DNA from: Microbulbifer yueqingensis
GTDB lineage: Bacteria; Pseudomonadota; Gammaproteobacteria; Pseudomonadales; Cellvibrionaceae
NCBI RefSeq assembly: GCF_900100355.1
Contig: NZ_FNFH01000006.1
Coordinates: 62,001-126,000, forward strand
Direction of reading: 5' to 3'
DNA: 64,000 nt
The notes under the pieces are model-generated. The model saw nothing but the letters and a program-made list of their open reading frames with translations. It searched no databases and was not told where the DNA came from. Numbering within the stretch: position 1 is the stretch's first letter; each line of letters starts with the position of its first letter. Of the stretch, positions 1-9,200 are shown in pieces. The position numbers and the translations under genes were made by a program.

Positions 1-291
1 AAACCCCCGCGCCCGCTCGGCAAACGCCTGCCACTCGTCAAACGGCAACACCACGCCGAAGTGCGGCACCGGCACCCCGTGCCCGTCCACCCGGTTGGCA
101 ATGGCCGGCACCTGGCCGTCGCGGCCGATGGCCGGGTTAAGGTGGGTCACGAGCTGGTGACCAAAGAAGTTCCAGTCCACCCACTGGTCGGAACTGCGGC
201 CCTCGGCAAAGCCCATCTTGCGGCCGTAGAAATCCCGGGCCTCGGCAATATCGCGGACCTGGATGGCTAGGTGAAAGGGAGTCAGTTGCAT
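1..291 (-). CDS. VOC (glyoxalase/bleomycin-resistance fold) protein, partial
   Basis: This is the N-terminal 97 residues of a gene that runs off the left edge of the window. The protein opens MQLTPFHLAIQVRDIAEARD and continues with FYGRKMGFAEGRSS and DWNFFGHQLVTHL. That is the beta-alpha-beta-beta start of a vicinal oxygen chelate (VOC) domain, with a metal-ligand type His at residue 7. The ATG is preceded by AAGGA at a good distance. VOC proteins include glyoxalases, dioxygenases and resistance proteins; the substrate cannot be told from this fragment. It is the last gene before the defence genes and is probably the left chromosomal flank. Confidence 0.8.
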   Translation of the reverse strand, partial: MQLTPFHLAIQVRDIAEARDFYGRKMGFAEGRSSDQWVDWNFFGHQLVTHLNPAIGRDGQVPAIANRVDGHGVPVPHFGVVLPFDEWQAFAERARGF

Positions 292-511
292 AGCTTATCC
301 TTGTAGATAATCGCTAAAACCTTGCCAGTCGCTCGGTTTCACGCATCACTCAAAAGAGCTGACCTCGTTGTGAATGGCGAGGTGGCCAATACACAGTAGG
401 CTTAGCTGGAACGTGGAAAATTGTAAAGGATAACCAGCTAGATTAACTTATATCCAAAAGTCGCATGAGCCTCGATTTAAACACAACATGCTCATCTAAA
501 TTGAACAAATA

Positions 512-1768
512 ATGCGCAATATATTTGACCAATACAGTCAGCCGGAAAACCGGCTTACCCACGCGGTATTAACCGCGTTGGATCAGGACCATATTCTGCT
601 GAAGTCCTTTTTCTCCCTGATAGGAATAAACCCGCCCTGCCGTGTATCTCAGCTCGAAATTGAAGAGCAAACGATCGTTGGGCAACCTGAGGAAGCAGAA
701 TCAGAGTCCGACCGCAAGGGCATCCCTGATGGCTGGATACATAACGGAGAAGACTGGTGTTTGCTGATTGAGAGCAAGATCACCAGCAGGCTGGCCAGTG
801 ATCAGTTAAAAAGACACCGAAGAACGGCGGAGCGTTGCGGGTTTGAAAAGATATACGTGCTTGCAATCGAATCTGTCCCGGTAGAAACATTTAGTTCCGA
901 AAATATATATCGTTTACGCTGGAGCGATATTTACCAGCTATTGATTCGCCGCAACGACTCGCCTTGGGCGAGCATGGCTGCGGAGTATTTCGTGATTGCA
1001 GAGCAGAAGTTTTCGGAGATGGGCTATTTGAAAGAGGGGAACCTTACCGTGTTTACCGGCATTCCATTTGATGAAGACCGGCCCTTTAACTACCTTGAGG
1101 CTAAGCGAATTCTTAAACTCATTATGGATGAGCTGCGTGAAGACCTCGCGTTTTGCCGGGATGCCCGAATTAACCCCGACCTGCCAGGGAGAGGAGCGAT
1201 TACTGGCTCTAAGGGAAGTGCAGTATGGGACTTCCTGGCGCACGAAGATGCAGTTGAAGGCGAAAATTTCACCAAAACTCCGCATTTCACCGTTGGAATC
1301 AACCACCAGCGCTTGAATGTGAGTATTACTATCCCCCACAGGATAAAAGCCCAATACAAGAGTGCTTTAAAGAGTCTTACTTACGATGAGTTCTACGACA
1401 TTGTCGCTGAGGTCGCTGGCAATATGGTGCCACTTGCCACTGGCGATCCCGGCTTTAGCCCCTGGTGCATTGCTGTACAGCGGCGCTACCCGAGCCAGAG
1501 ATCGGTACCGATACATGATGCCGTTCTGGAATTCGACCTTAGGACGGCAATACCCAACAAATCCGCCAAAGTTAAGCCCCAGGAGCAATGGTTAAATGCC
1601 GTTTACGAGGCATATATCAATAAACGCTCAAACTATCAGATTCAGATTGGCGCGGGGATATACTTCAGCCGTTCCAATAAGGTAAAAAGCAAAGCCGTAC
1701 TCGCGACAATTAAAGAGACCTTTGTCGCATGCAGACCATTCCTCGACGCGCTCGAAGACTGGATTTAA
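512..1768 (+). CDS. PD-(D/E)XK nuclease-like protein, probable defence gene
   Basis: A 418-residue protein. The N-terminus carries ENRLTHAVLTAL (residues 12-23), and residues 70-100 hold a PD-(D/E)XK signature: Asp73 in IPDGWI, then Glu87 and Lys89 in LLIESKI, followed by a QLKRH segment. This is the core of restriction-endonuclease-fold nucleases, including uncharacterised families that begin with an ENxxT motif. The remaining 300 residues have no motif I recognise and may bind the target. The start is uncertain because no clear ribosome site precedes the ATG. It stands alone, about 1 kb upstream of the Druantia genes and separated from them by a reverse-strand gene. It could be a single-gene system, an accessory nuclease, or unrelated cargo. 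Nuclease fold is fairly sure, function is not. Confidence 0.72.
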   Translation: MRNIFDQYSQPENRLTHAVLTALDQDHILLKSFFSLIGINPPCRVSQLEIEEQTIVGQPEEAESESDRKGIPDGWIHNGEDWCLLIESKITSRLASDQLKRHRRTAERCGFEKIYVLAIESVPVETFSSENIYRLRWSDIYQLLIRRNDSPWASMAAEYFVIAEQKFSEMGYLKEGNLTVFTGIPFDEDRPFNYLEAKRILKLIMDELREDLAFCRDARINPDLPGRGAITGSKGSAVWDFLAHEDAVEGENFTKTPHFTVGINHQRLNVSITIPHRIKAQYKSALKSLTYDEFYDIVAEVAGNMVPLATGDPGFSPWCIAVQRRYPSQRSVPIHDAVLEFDLRTAIPNKSAKVKPQEQWLNAVYEAYINKRSNYQIQIGAGIYFSRSNKVKSKAVLATIKETFVACRPFLDALEDWI

Positions 1769-1875
1769 GACCGGGAGCTTGAATTATTCGGCTGTATAAT
1801 CGCGCTTACGCCAGGTGATCAAAGGCGAAGGGATATCTGGCAGGTTAGAGCGATGAAGGATGTGCTAACGATAGA

Positions 1876-1896
1876 GGGCCGCCAGTACGGCGGCCC
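1876..1896 (-). terminator. hairpin after the charged-helix gene
   Basis: A perfect 8-bp stem, GGGCCGCC/GGCGGCCC with a 5-nt loop, lies 17 bp past the stop of the reverse-strand gene at 1913-2389. The following T-tract is poor, so it is only a moderate intrinsic terminator. It also separates that gene from the convergent nuclease gene. Confidence 0.5.
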
Positions 1897-1912
1897 CGGG
1901 GTTAGGTGGCGC

Positions 1913-2389
1913 TTACTTCCAGAACTGCCACCACTTCTTGCTGTTCTCCTCTCGGGCCGCCTGGCCCTGCTCGGAGCCCTTGCTCAGCTCCTTGCGCTCC
2001 TGCTCGGCCTTCTTCTCGGCCTGCTTGGTCATGCCCTTGTTGTCCTTGGCCTCCTCCATGTGTTCCTCGTGCATCATTTCGGCCTTCTTACCGGCCATCA
2101 TGTGCTTGTCTTCCGCCATGGCGCGTTTCTCCTCCGCCATAGCGCGTTTCTCTTCCGAGATCTCGCCTTTCCCCATGGCGTCCATGCGCTTCTGTTCGGC
2201 TTTGAGGCGCTTCTGCTCCGCCATCAACCGCTTCTGTTCGGCCATGGTGCGCTTCTCGTCCATGCGGGCCTGGGCTTCTGTCGGGATCTTGGTTTCCTTC
2301 ATCTCTCTGCCGGCAGCTTCGGGCTGCTGGGCCAGGGCCGGGGCGGAGAGAACCAGGCTTGTTACCAGATACGGGAGTGCCTTCTTCAT
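1913..2389 (-). CDS. secreted Lys/Glu/Met-rich helical protein
   Basis: A 158-residue protein with a clear Sec signal peptide (MKKALPYLVTSLVLSAPALA, residues 1-20). The mature part is almost wholly low-complexity charged helix. It has near-repeats of a 7-residue pattern (MAEQKRL, MAEQKRL, KAEQKRM) and then EEKRAMAEEKRAMAED, and ends in KKWWQFWK. It should form a single alpha-helix or coiled coil in the periplasm, and the Met/His content (KHMMAGKKAEMMHEEHMEE) could bind metal. The start is well supported by AAGGAG 7 nt before the ATG. Its base composition is GC-rich, like the core genome rather than the adjacent defence genes. I recognise no named family. Confidence 0.7.
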   Translation of the reverse strand: MKKALPYLVTSLVLSAPALAQQPEAAGREMKETKIPTEAQARMDEKRTMAEQKRLMAEQKRLKAEQKRMDAMGKGEISEEKRAMAEEKRAMAEDKHMMAGKKAEMMHEEHMEEAKDNKGMTKQAEKKAEQERKELSKGSEQGQAAREENSKKWWQFWK

Positions 2390-2410
2390 AGTCAGGCTCC
2401 TTATGGTTGA

Positions 2411-2833
2411 GTGAACAATGAATTTGGTGTGGCTATTTCCTATACAGTCTAAAAGCTGCTTGTGCAGCTGCCGTGAGAAAGACTGTTGTGGTGGAGGATG
2501 CAGAATTCAAGCTTAATCGAGGCTGAATAGCGATGGGTTATGTATTTTTTGCCCTTGGCACGTATCGCTTTTGTGGGGTCATGCGGCAGCAAATAAATGG
2601 GGGCCAGAGTCCCGATCAGCTACGACTAATAATTTGACCAGTGGTGTGACTTTTGTCACAGCTTGCATGACTGGAGCGCCAGTATTAACCTCGATCGACT
2701 GTTTTGCGGCTCAGTATAAGGGGCCGAACATTGGCAATCGGTGTGTAAAAAATAGACACATTGTGCGCACTGTGATCGGGCTGAGTTGCTGATAACAATA
2801 ATAACGATTATAGGGCAGGTATAGCTGGCAGAT
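2411..2833. other. 420-bp intergenic region before the Druantia operon
   Basis: This gap separates the leftward charged-helix gene from rightward druH, so both promoters should lie in it. It is AT-rich toward the right and includes a perfect CRP-type inverted repeat, listed separately. A possible 73-codon frame at 2571-2792 has no ribosome site and no recognisable protein, so I do not call it. Confidence 0.6.
2645..2660. promoter_or_regulatory. perfect CRP/Vfr-type inverted repeat upstream of druH
   Basis: TGTGACTTTTGTCACA contains the two CRP half-sites TGTGA and TCACA with the canonical 6-nt spacer. It lies 174 bp before the first druH start and about 255 bp before the charged-helix gene start on the other side. 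Either gene could be the target. The match is exact, but binding is inferred. Confidence 0.45.
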
Positions 2834-5800
2834 ATGAGCCGGGCTTACCGACCGGCCCAGGTCTATAAGCGTGACGAACACGCCTTATGGGCAGAAAAAA
2901 GAATGGGGAATTCGAGCACAATGACCGTAATTACCACGGTTACGGCCCGCGAGTGGCTAGCTAAGTTTCGCCTTGAGCGGGTAGTGACGCGTCAAGTGGA
3001 AGGTTCCAAGATTCCTGATGGGCGCCCGTTATTTGGATATCACGTTTCCAGCGGTGAATACGCGGAACTTGAGGAGGTGCTGAAGTCGGGAGCCGCGGAT
3101 CGGGACAATCCTACCCGCAGGTCCTACTGGGCGGCCTGTTATTGCCTGTATATTGCCGAGTCTTTCCGCCGAAACTACGACGCCAGCGAGGGTGGCTGGT
3201 CATGGAAAGGTTTTGATAGTGCTCTGGGGATACATCTCAACCCCATTCAGCGTTCTGAAATTGTGGATATGGGCTTAGCCAAATATTGGAATCGCCCTAT
3301 CCGGATGCGGACTAATGGTCGGGATATCCTCGGTTCTCTAGCTGCTGAGGGTGGGTTGCCATGGAAGATGGTCCAGCATGAGAGCCATGGCTTCGGTCGA
3401 GCGGTCCGCGCTGGCCTGAACAAATTTTACGAAAACCGCGATGCCGGACGGAGCACCGCCGAATTCCTTGAAGACTACCTCTCATACTTACCTCAAACCT
3501 TTCGCAATGTAGAAACCCGGCAATTGCTCGCAGGCATCGTCGAGCAGCTCGTATTCTTAGTAGAGCAATACCCCATCACTAAGCAGGAGGACCCTGCCAG
3601 TTACCTCGATCAGCATCTCGAGGGCTGGCGCCAGGGATTCCCAATACCTCTGGGGGAAGAAAACGGTAGAGCATTAGTTAACGAGTGGCTACGTAGGGCA
3701 GATCGCAGTCGCGGTGAGCGCGCGAGAAAAGTGGAAGAGCTGGCCATCAATCGATGTACACATTGGCTGGACAGCGAACGTTTTCAAGAGCGTGCACTGA
3801 TCACAGAAGTAACCTTGCCAAAGGAGATTCGGTTCGTTGTTGACCCGCTTCTTTTGCGCAGCACACGACTTGAGCTCGGCTTCTATGAGGGCAGTAGCTT
3901 GCTCGCAAAAGCTGGAGCGGTTTACGGCCAACTCGGTGGGGACGAAGGAGCGGGAGTAGAGATGGTGGTCCGCCTGCCCCGTCAGCACTTCCGTCTCGAG
4001 CGACGGCAAAAAGAACAGCCCCTAAAGGTTACTTTCCTTGCCAGCGGCCAGGAAGTCTATGCCGAATCCCTGGATGATAGCAGTGTAACCTTTGCTGAAG
4101 CCCCCTTGTTATTTGAGCAGGGCGACCAGGGATGGATTCTAGCAGGCGATGGCTCACGGAAATTCAGTACAAGCGAAGCTCTGCTCTGGGCACCCAAAGA
4201 GGCCATAGTCGAGAGTGAAGAGATTGTTTGCTGTCACGAAGATATTGATGGCCGATGGCTGGGGGTGGCGACCGATGTCACGCTTCGCCTCGGTGAAGAA
4301 ACATATCGATTTACTCCCGGAGCTCCAGAGACTGCCGGCCCAAAATTGCTGATGAAAGGGCGGGCTATGCTCGAGAACTCGCTTCCGGGAACAGTTTACC
4401 GCGGCTGGCCTCAATTGACGACAGAGGCGGGAGGCTTAGGAGGCGAACAGTATGTGAGCTATATCAATGGCAAGCCAGGCCCGTCTGATGCCGGCCCGGA
4501 CCGCTACGGCGCCTTTCGGTATAAGGTTGCTAACCGGCAGGGTGAGACACTGCTGCTACGCAAGATTGGTGTATTGCCCGATGATCTGATGCTCAGCATA
4601 TTGCCGGCCTCCGCTCGAGCGGAGGCCCGGGTACGGGTGACAACGACGAGTGCGCTCATTGCTCGCGTGGAAGGCGAAACCATTGAGCCCTGCGCCGGTC
4701 AGCTGGCCGATGGAGTGATTACGGTCCCGCTGAAATATAACGGGGGAAGGCCTCCAGCTGCTTTCCGTCTACTCTTATCCTCCCCAGGCGAGCAGCCGGT
4801 AGAGTTACGATTGGACTTTCCCTTTGACGGGATCCGATACCTGGATGCGACGGGTGAAGAAGTTATTCCTGAAGACATCTTGGCAGATCAGCTACTAGGC
4901 AGCCAATTGGTGCTGAGCAGTGGTGTCCCCGGCCGCCAAGTATTCAATATCCAAATGCTTCTCATGGGCGGTACAGCAGCGCAGATTCGCCGCCATTACT
5001 CAGTGGTCGTTAGCGACAGACCGGTTTCACTGTCGCTCTTTGCTTTCAGTGACGACATCCGACAGATGTTGAGTGCCACAGATGATCAGGACAATTTTAT
5101 TCGTTTTAGTGTCGATTCGCTGCGGCCCCTCATGCGGTTTAATATCCGGCGCTATAACACCAATCTAAAGCGTGAGAATGCAACAACCTTCCGATTACTG
5201 GGCGCGCGCGCAACTAGCCTTGGTGAGATACGAAAAGTAGAGGTTATGCTGCTGTCTGACCCCGCCATGAAACCGCGTGAATTGGATGAGGTGTCAACAG
5301 CCGGTGTGGGCATGGGAGCCTTCGAGCTCCCGCTATCAATGATGGCTAGTGGCCCTTGGTTGCTGTATCCGAAGCCTGGTGCTGAAGACCAGTTCCGCCC
5401 GGAGCTGGTGCCTACTGGTCGTATCGAAGGTGGAGAGCAGGAGATTCAGTCCCTGCATGCGGCAACCCGGGCTTACCATCCGACTCAAAACCCTACGGTT
5501 ATCGACGCCCAGATCTCACGGATGGCGGATGATCTATCACATAGTGGATGGGGTTATCTGCAGGAACTTTGGGACAATTTTAGGCATCTGCCGCTGTCCA
5601 CATTCGAGGCCTGGAAGGCCCTAGCGCGAAATCCTCGAGCGTTGTCTCTGGCAGTTTTCCGTCTGGAATTCGATGAACATAAAGCATTGCGGTTCCAGGA
5701 AGAGTTGTCAGTCATTTGGGAGTTTATAACGCTGACTGGCTGGCATGAAGCTTACGCGGGGTATGCGGCCTGGCTGGAAAAAAGTGGTGTTCCACAGATC

Positions 5801-6256
5801 CTTGTAGGCAATATTTTGACGCAGCGGAGCTATATTCTTGAGCGGCTGATATCTGGCTTTGCAGATATGGAGTCGTTCGTCAAAGCTGGCGACTGCGCTG
5901 ACCTTAAACAGATCCCTCCTGGAGGAATTCTGGCGTTCTTTTTTCAGGAGCTGCGCCGGAATTACCCTGATTTCGATAGCTGGCCCAGCTATCTTGGCTC
6001 AACCCTGCGGCAGTGGACGATGGAGCAGGGAGTCGAGCGAGAACTGGCTAGCCACTCGAATACGCATGAAACCAACGCAGTGGCCTATCTCCCAGTATTC
6101 CTGGGTTATGTGACAGCCGGAAAGGCCAAGCCAGAGGATCTCGGTGTTAACTCCGACTTCTTAAAATTCGCAATTCGTGTCGTAGCTGACTTCGATCGGC
6201 AAGGCTGGTTTGTGCCCGCTCACGCCGTCGTGACGAACTACCTAATGACAAAATAA
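2834..6256 (+). CDS. druH: Druantia type III protein DruH
   Basis: A 1140-residue cytoplasmic protein with no signal peptide, no membrane segment and no catalytic motif that I recognise. The call rests on context and size. It lies 19 bp upstream of a 2079-residue DUF1998-type helicase in the same direction, and Druantia type III is defined as exactly such a pair: a large protein of unknown function (DruH) followed by DruE. Druantia protects bacteria against phages; the mechanism of DruH is not established. The start is uncertain. The first ATG (2834) has a weak ribosome site, and in-frame ATGs at 2903 and 2921 would remove 23 or 29 residues. Base composition is lower in GC than the core genes. 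I could not compare the sequence with known DruH proteins. Confidence 0.68.
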   Translation: MSRAYRPAQVYKRDEHALWAEKRMGNSSTMTVITTVTAREWLAKFRLERVVTRQVEGSKIPDGRPLFGYHVSSGEYAELEEVLKSGAADRDNPTRRSYWAACYCLYIAESFRRNYDASEGGWSWKGFDSALGIHLNPIQRSEIVDMGLAKYWNRPIRMRTNGRDILGSLAAEGGLPWKMVQHESHGFGRAVRAGLNKFYENRDAGRSTAEFLEDYLSYLPQTFRNVETRQLLAGIVEQLVFLVEQYPITKQEDPASYLDQHLEGWRQGFPIPLGEENGRALVNEWLRRADRSRGERARKVEELAINRCTHWLDSERFQERALITEVTLPKEIRFVVDPLLLRSTRLELGFYEGSSLLAKAGAVYGQLGGDEGAGVEMVVRLPRQHFRLERRQKEQPLKVTFLASGQEVYAESLDDSSVTFAEAPLLFEQGDQGWILAGDGSRKFSTSEALLWAPKEAIVESEEIVCCHEDIDGRWLGVATDVTLRLGEETYRFTPGAPETAGPKLLMKGRAMLENSLPGTVYRGWPQLTTEAGGLGGEQYVSYINGKPGPSDAGPDRYGAFRYKVANRQGETLLLRKIGVLPDDLMLSILPASARAEARVRVTTTSALIARVEGETIEPCAGQLADGVITVPLKYNGGRPPAAFRLLLSSPGEQPVELRLDFPFDGIRYLDATGEEVIPEDILADQLLGSQLVLSSGVPGRQVFNIQMLLMGGTAAQIRRHYSVVVSDRPVSLSLFAFSDDIRQMLSATDDQDNFIRFSVDSLRPLMRFNIRRYNTNLKRENATTFRLLGARATSLGEIRKVEVMLLSDPAMKPRELDEVSTAGVGMGAFELPLSMMASGPWLLYPKPGAEDQFRPELVPTGRIEGGEQEIQSLHAATRAYHPTQNPTVIDAQISRMADDLSHSGWGYLQELWDNFRHLPLSTFEAWKALARNPRALSLAVFRLEFDEHKALRFQEELSVIWEFITLTGWHEAYAGYAAWLEKSGVPQILVGNILTQRSYILERLISGFADMESFVKAGDCADLKQIPPGGILAFFFQELRRNYPDFDSWPSYLGSTLRQWTMEQGVERELASHSNTHETNAVAYLPVFLGYVTAGKAKPEDLGVNSDFLKFAIRVVADFDRQGWFVPAHAVVTNYLMTK

Positions 6257-6275
6257 TAATTGAGATTGTATTGAG

Positions 6276-9200
6276 ATGAAGTATTTCCAGGGCCTAGTCG
6301 AACAATCCATAAGTCGCGCAAAACAGTCCACACTGAGCATACTCGGCATTAGTGATCCACACCTTCGGGCGCACCTAGCGCAGCAGATGTCGGAAGAGCT
6401 TGGAGCAGAAGGCTGTTTTCTCGCCCCGCCGGTATTCGAGCACACATTCGGCTGGCAGCCGAGTCAATCCAGCCTTGCAAGCCTCGCCGGCGCTTTGCTG
6501 GAACCTGAGCTGGTTAAAACACTGGGCGATGCTTCTGGAGGCTATGCTTTGCCTGGTCATATTCATCCCTACACCCACCAGCTCAACGCATGGCGCACAC
6601 TGCTGGACGAGGAGCCGAAGTCAGCCGTAGTCACTAGTGGTACCGGCTCAGGTAAGACCGAATGCTTTATGATCCCGATACTTAATGACCTAATTCGGGA
6701 GAGCAAGCAAGCTACGGGCCCCTTGGTTGGAGTGCGGGCACTATTTCTCTACCCGCTGAACGCGTTAATCAACTCGCAGCAAGAGCGCCTCGACGCCTGG
6801 ACCCGTGACTACGGCGAACAAATACGGTTTTGTCTGTATAACGGCAATACGGAGCAATCGGAATCGAAAGTGCGCAGGGAGCAGCGTGAGCACCCCAACC
6901 AGGTCTTGTCCCGTGAGCGGCTGCGTAAAGAACCCTCACCAATCTTGTTGACCAACTCTACCATGTTGGAATACATGCTGGTGCGACAGGACGATGCGCC
7001 AATTCTCGAGAAGTCCCGTGAAGCAGGTTCCTTACGTTGGATTGTACTGGACGAAGCGCATACCTATATCGGGTCGCAGGCGGCAGAGCTTTCGCTGTTG
7101 TTGCGCCGTGTGTTGCATGCCTTTGGCCGTCAGGCGAAGGATGTACGCTTTGTTGCTACTTCCGCGACAATCGCCGACCAGGATGCCGAAGCCAAGCTCA
7201 AGACTTACCTCGCCAGCTTGGCTGGGGTGAACGAGACACAAGTGGTCGTAATCGGGGGTTCCCGTAGCATCCCAGAGCTGGAACAAAGGGATGCCGTCAG
7301 CCCGGTGTCGCGGGATAAAATCCTGGCGATTGAGCCTGGAGAAGAGGTTTCTCCAGCACGATATGACGCGCTGGCGCATTCGGACGTCGCCAGTCGATTA
7401 CGTAATGCGATTGTCGACAATGGCGAACCGCAAACCCTCGATGAGCTGCTCACCCACGCCAAGGAACTTTTGCCCCAGGTGAGCAAGCAGGAGCAGCAGG
7501 GGGAACTGCTCGCTTGGATAGACCTAATGACGGGCACTAAGAAGGAGGCGGGTGGCGAGCCATTCCTAAAGCTGCGAGCGCACTTCCTCCAGCGAATGCT
7601 TCACGGTCTTTGGTCCTGCATAGATCCCCAGTGCCCGGAAAAAACAGCGCATCTAGAACACTGGCCATTCGGCAATCTTTATGTGACGGAGCGCAGTCGC
7701 TGTACTTGTTCAGCTCCCGTCTACGAGGTCGCATTCTGCCATGATTGTGCAACACCCCACTTGCTGGCTGAGGACTGCAGTGGCTACTTGCATCAGCGAA
7801 GCGCTTTCGTACGAGATGAGTTCGCGCTGACCTATGAGCAAGCAGAGGGAGATGAAGATCCACACCATAACCTCGAAGATACAATCACCTCTGATTCGCA
7901 ATGGATAATTGCGTCTCCGCTACTCTCCAGCAAAGAAGCGGAAAGTGAAGAGCAGAATAATTACATAGATGCCCGTGTTGACGCGGAGAGCCTTGAAATT
8001 AATAAAATCCAGGCGGAACGAAATGTCGGATTCCGGCACGCGGGTGAAGACGAAGCTGTGTGCCACCACTGTGGGAACAGCGGGTTCAATGGTCGTAAAT
8101 TTTACCGTCAATGCTATCTCGGTGCACCCTTCTATATAACTAATGCGGTTCCCACAGTGCTGGAATACTGTCCCGATCCTGATAGAGAGGACCTCGGCAA
8201 GTACTCGCCAGAAGAACTGCCCGGCCGTGGGCGCAGACTCATTACATTTACTGACAGTCGACAAGGTACCGCACGATTAGCTGTTAAAATGCAGCAGGAA
8301 GCAGAGCGTTCCAGCCTGCGAGGGCTCGTATTTCAGGTCTTGCGTAATCGAATGGCTGATGCGCAAATTGCTGGAGGTGAGGGGTCGGCAGGTACTGCTG
8401 AGGAGCTAGAAGCCGCTGCTAAAACGGTGCCAGACCCTGCGATCAAACAACTTCTACTGCAGCAAGCCGAAGCGGCAAGGCAGCAGGCGGCTGCCCCGAA
8501 AGGCATTGTTAGCTTCGATGACCTGACCCGCGAGTTGGCCGCGAGCCCAACGGTTAGTAACGGAATCGTACGCTATAACCGCTACACGAGCCCGGAGCTA
8601 TTTATCACAGGCGACGAAGCCGGAACCATGGCGCGGCTGCTGTTAGCGCGGGAGTTTGCTCGTCGACCCAAAAACCAGAACAGCACAGAAACCTTGGGTC
8701 TTATACGGGTGGGTTATCAGGGGCTCGACAGTATCAAGCAGGCCCCGCCGTTCTGGAAAGAAACTCGAGTAAGTGTATCGGGTGGCGAGAACCGTGCGCT
8801 TACACTGGATGACTGGCGAGACTTCCTGAAAGTAGCGTTAGATTTCCATGTGCGGGAGCACACTTATCTCGAACTGGAGGATGTACTTCGTAATTGGATG
8901 GGTGCGCGCTTTACACCGAAAGTATTGATGTCACCTAAATCAGAGATCGTGGAAAGCCCCCGTGTACGTAAATGGCCAACTGCCGCTGCGGGCCCGCACC
9001 GCTCACGCCTCATTAAACTGCTGGAGTTGGCAACAGATAAAGATGTCGCTCAGCAGGCCGATTTGGATGTGATCAATGCCTGGCTAGAGAAAGCTTGGCA
9101 GGACTTAATAAACGCACGCATATTAGAGTCCCACGCAAACGGTTACGCACTGAAATTTCGTAAGCTGCTGTTTTCCCTGCCCGAAAGGGCCTGGGAGTGC

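Noticed and set aside
1853..2414. Plus-strand frames opposite the charged-helix gene
   Set aside because: Leu/Ser-rich shadows; the minus-strand frame has a signal peptide and strong ribosome site.
2571..2792. 73-codon frame between the charged-helix gene and druH
   Set aside because: No ribosome site, no recognisable protein, and it runs across the CRP-type site.
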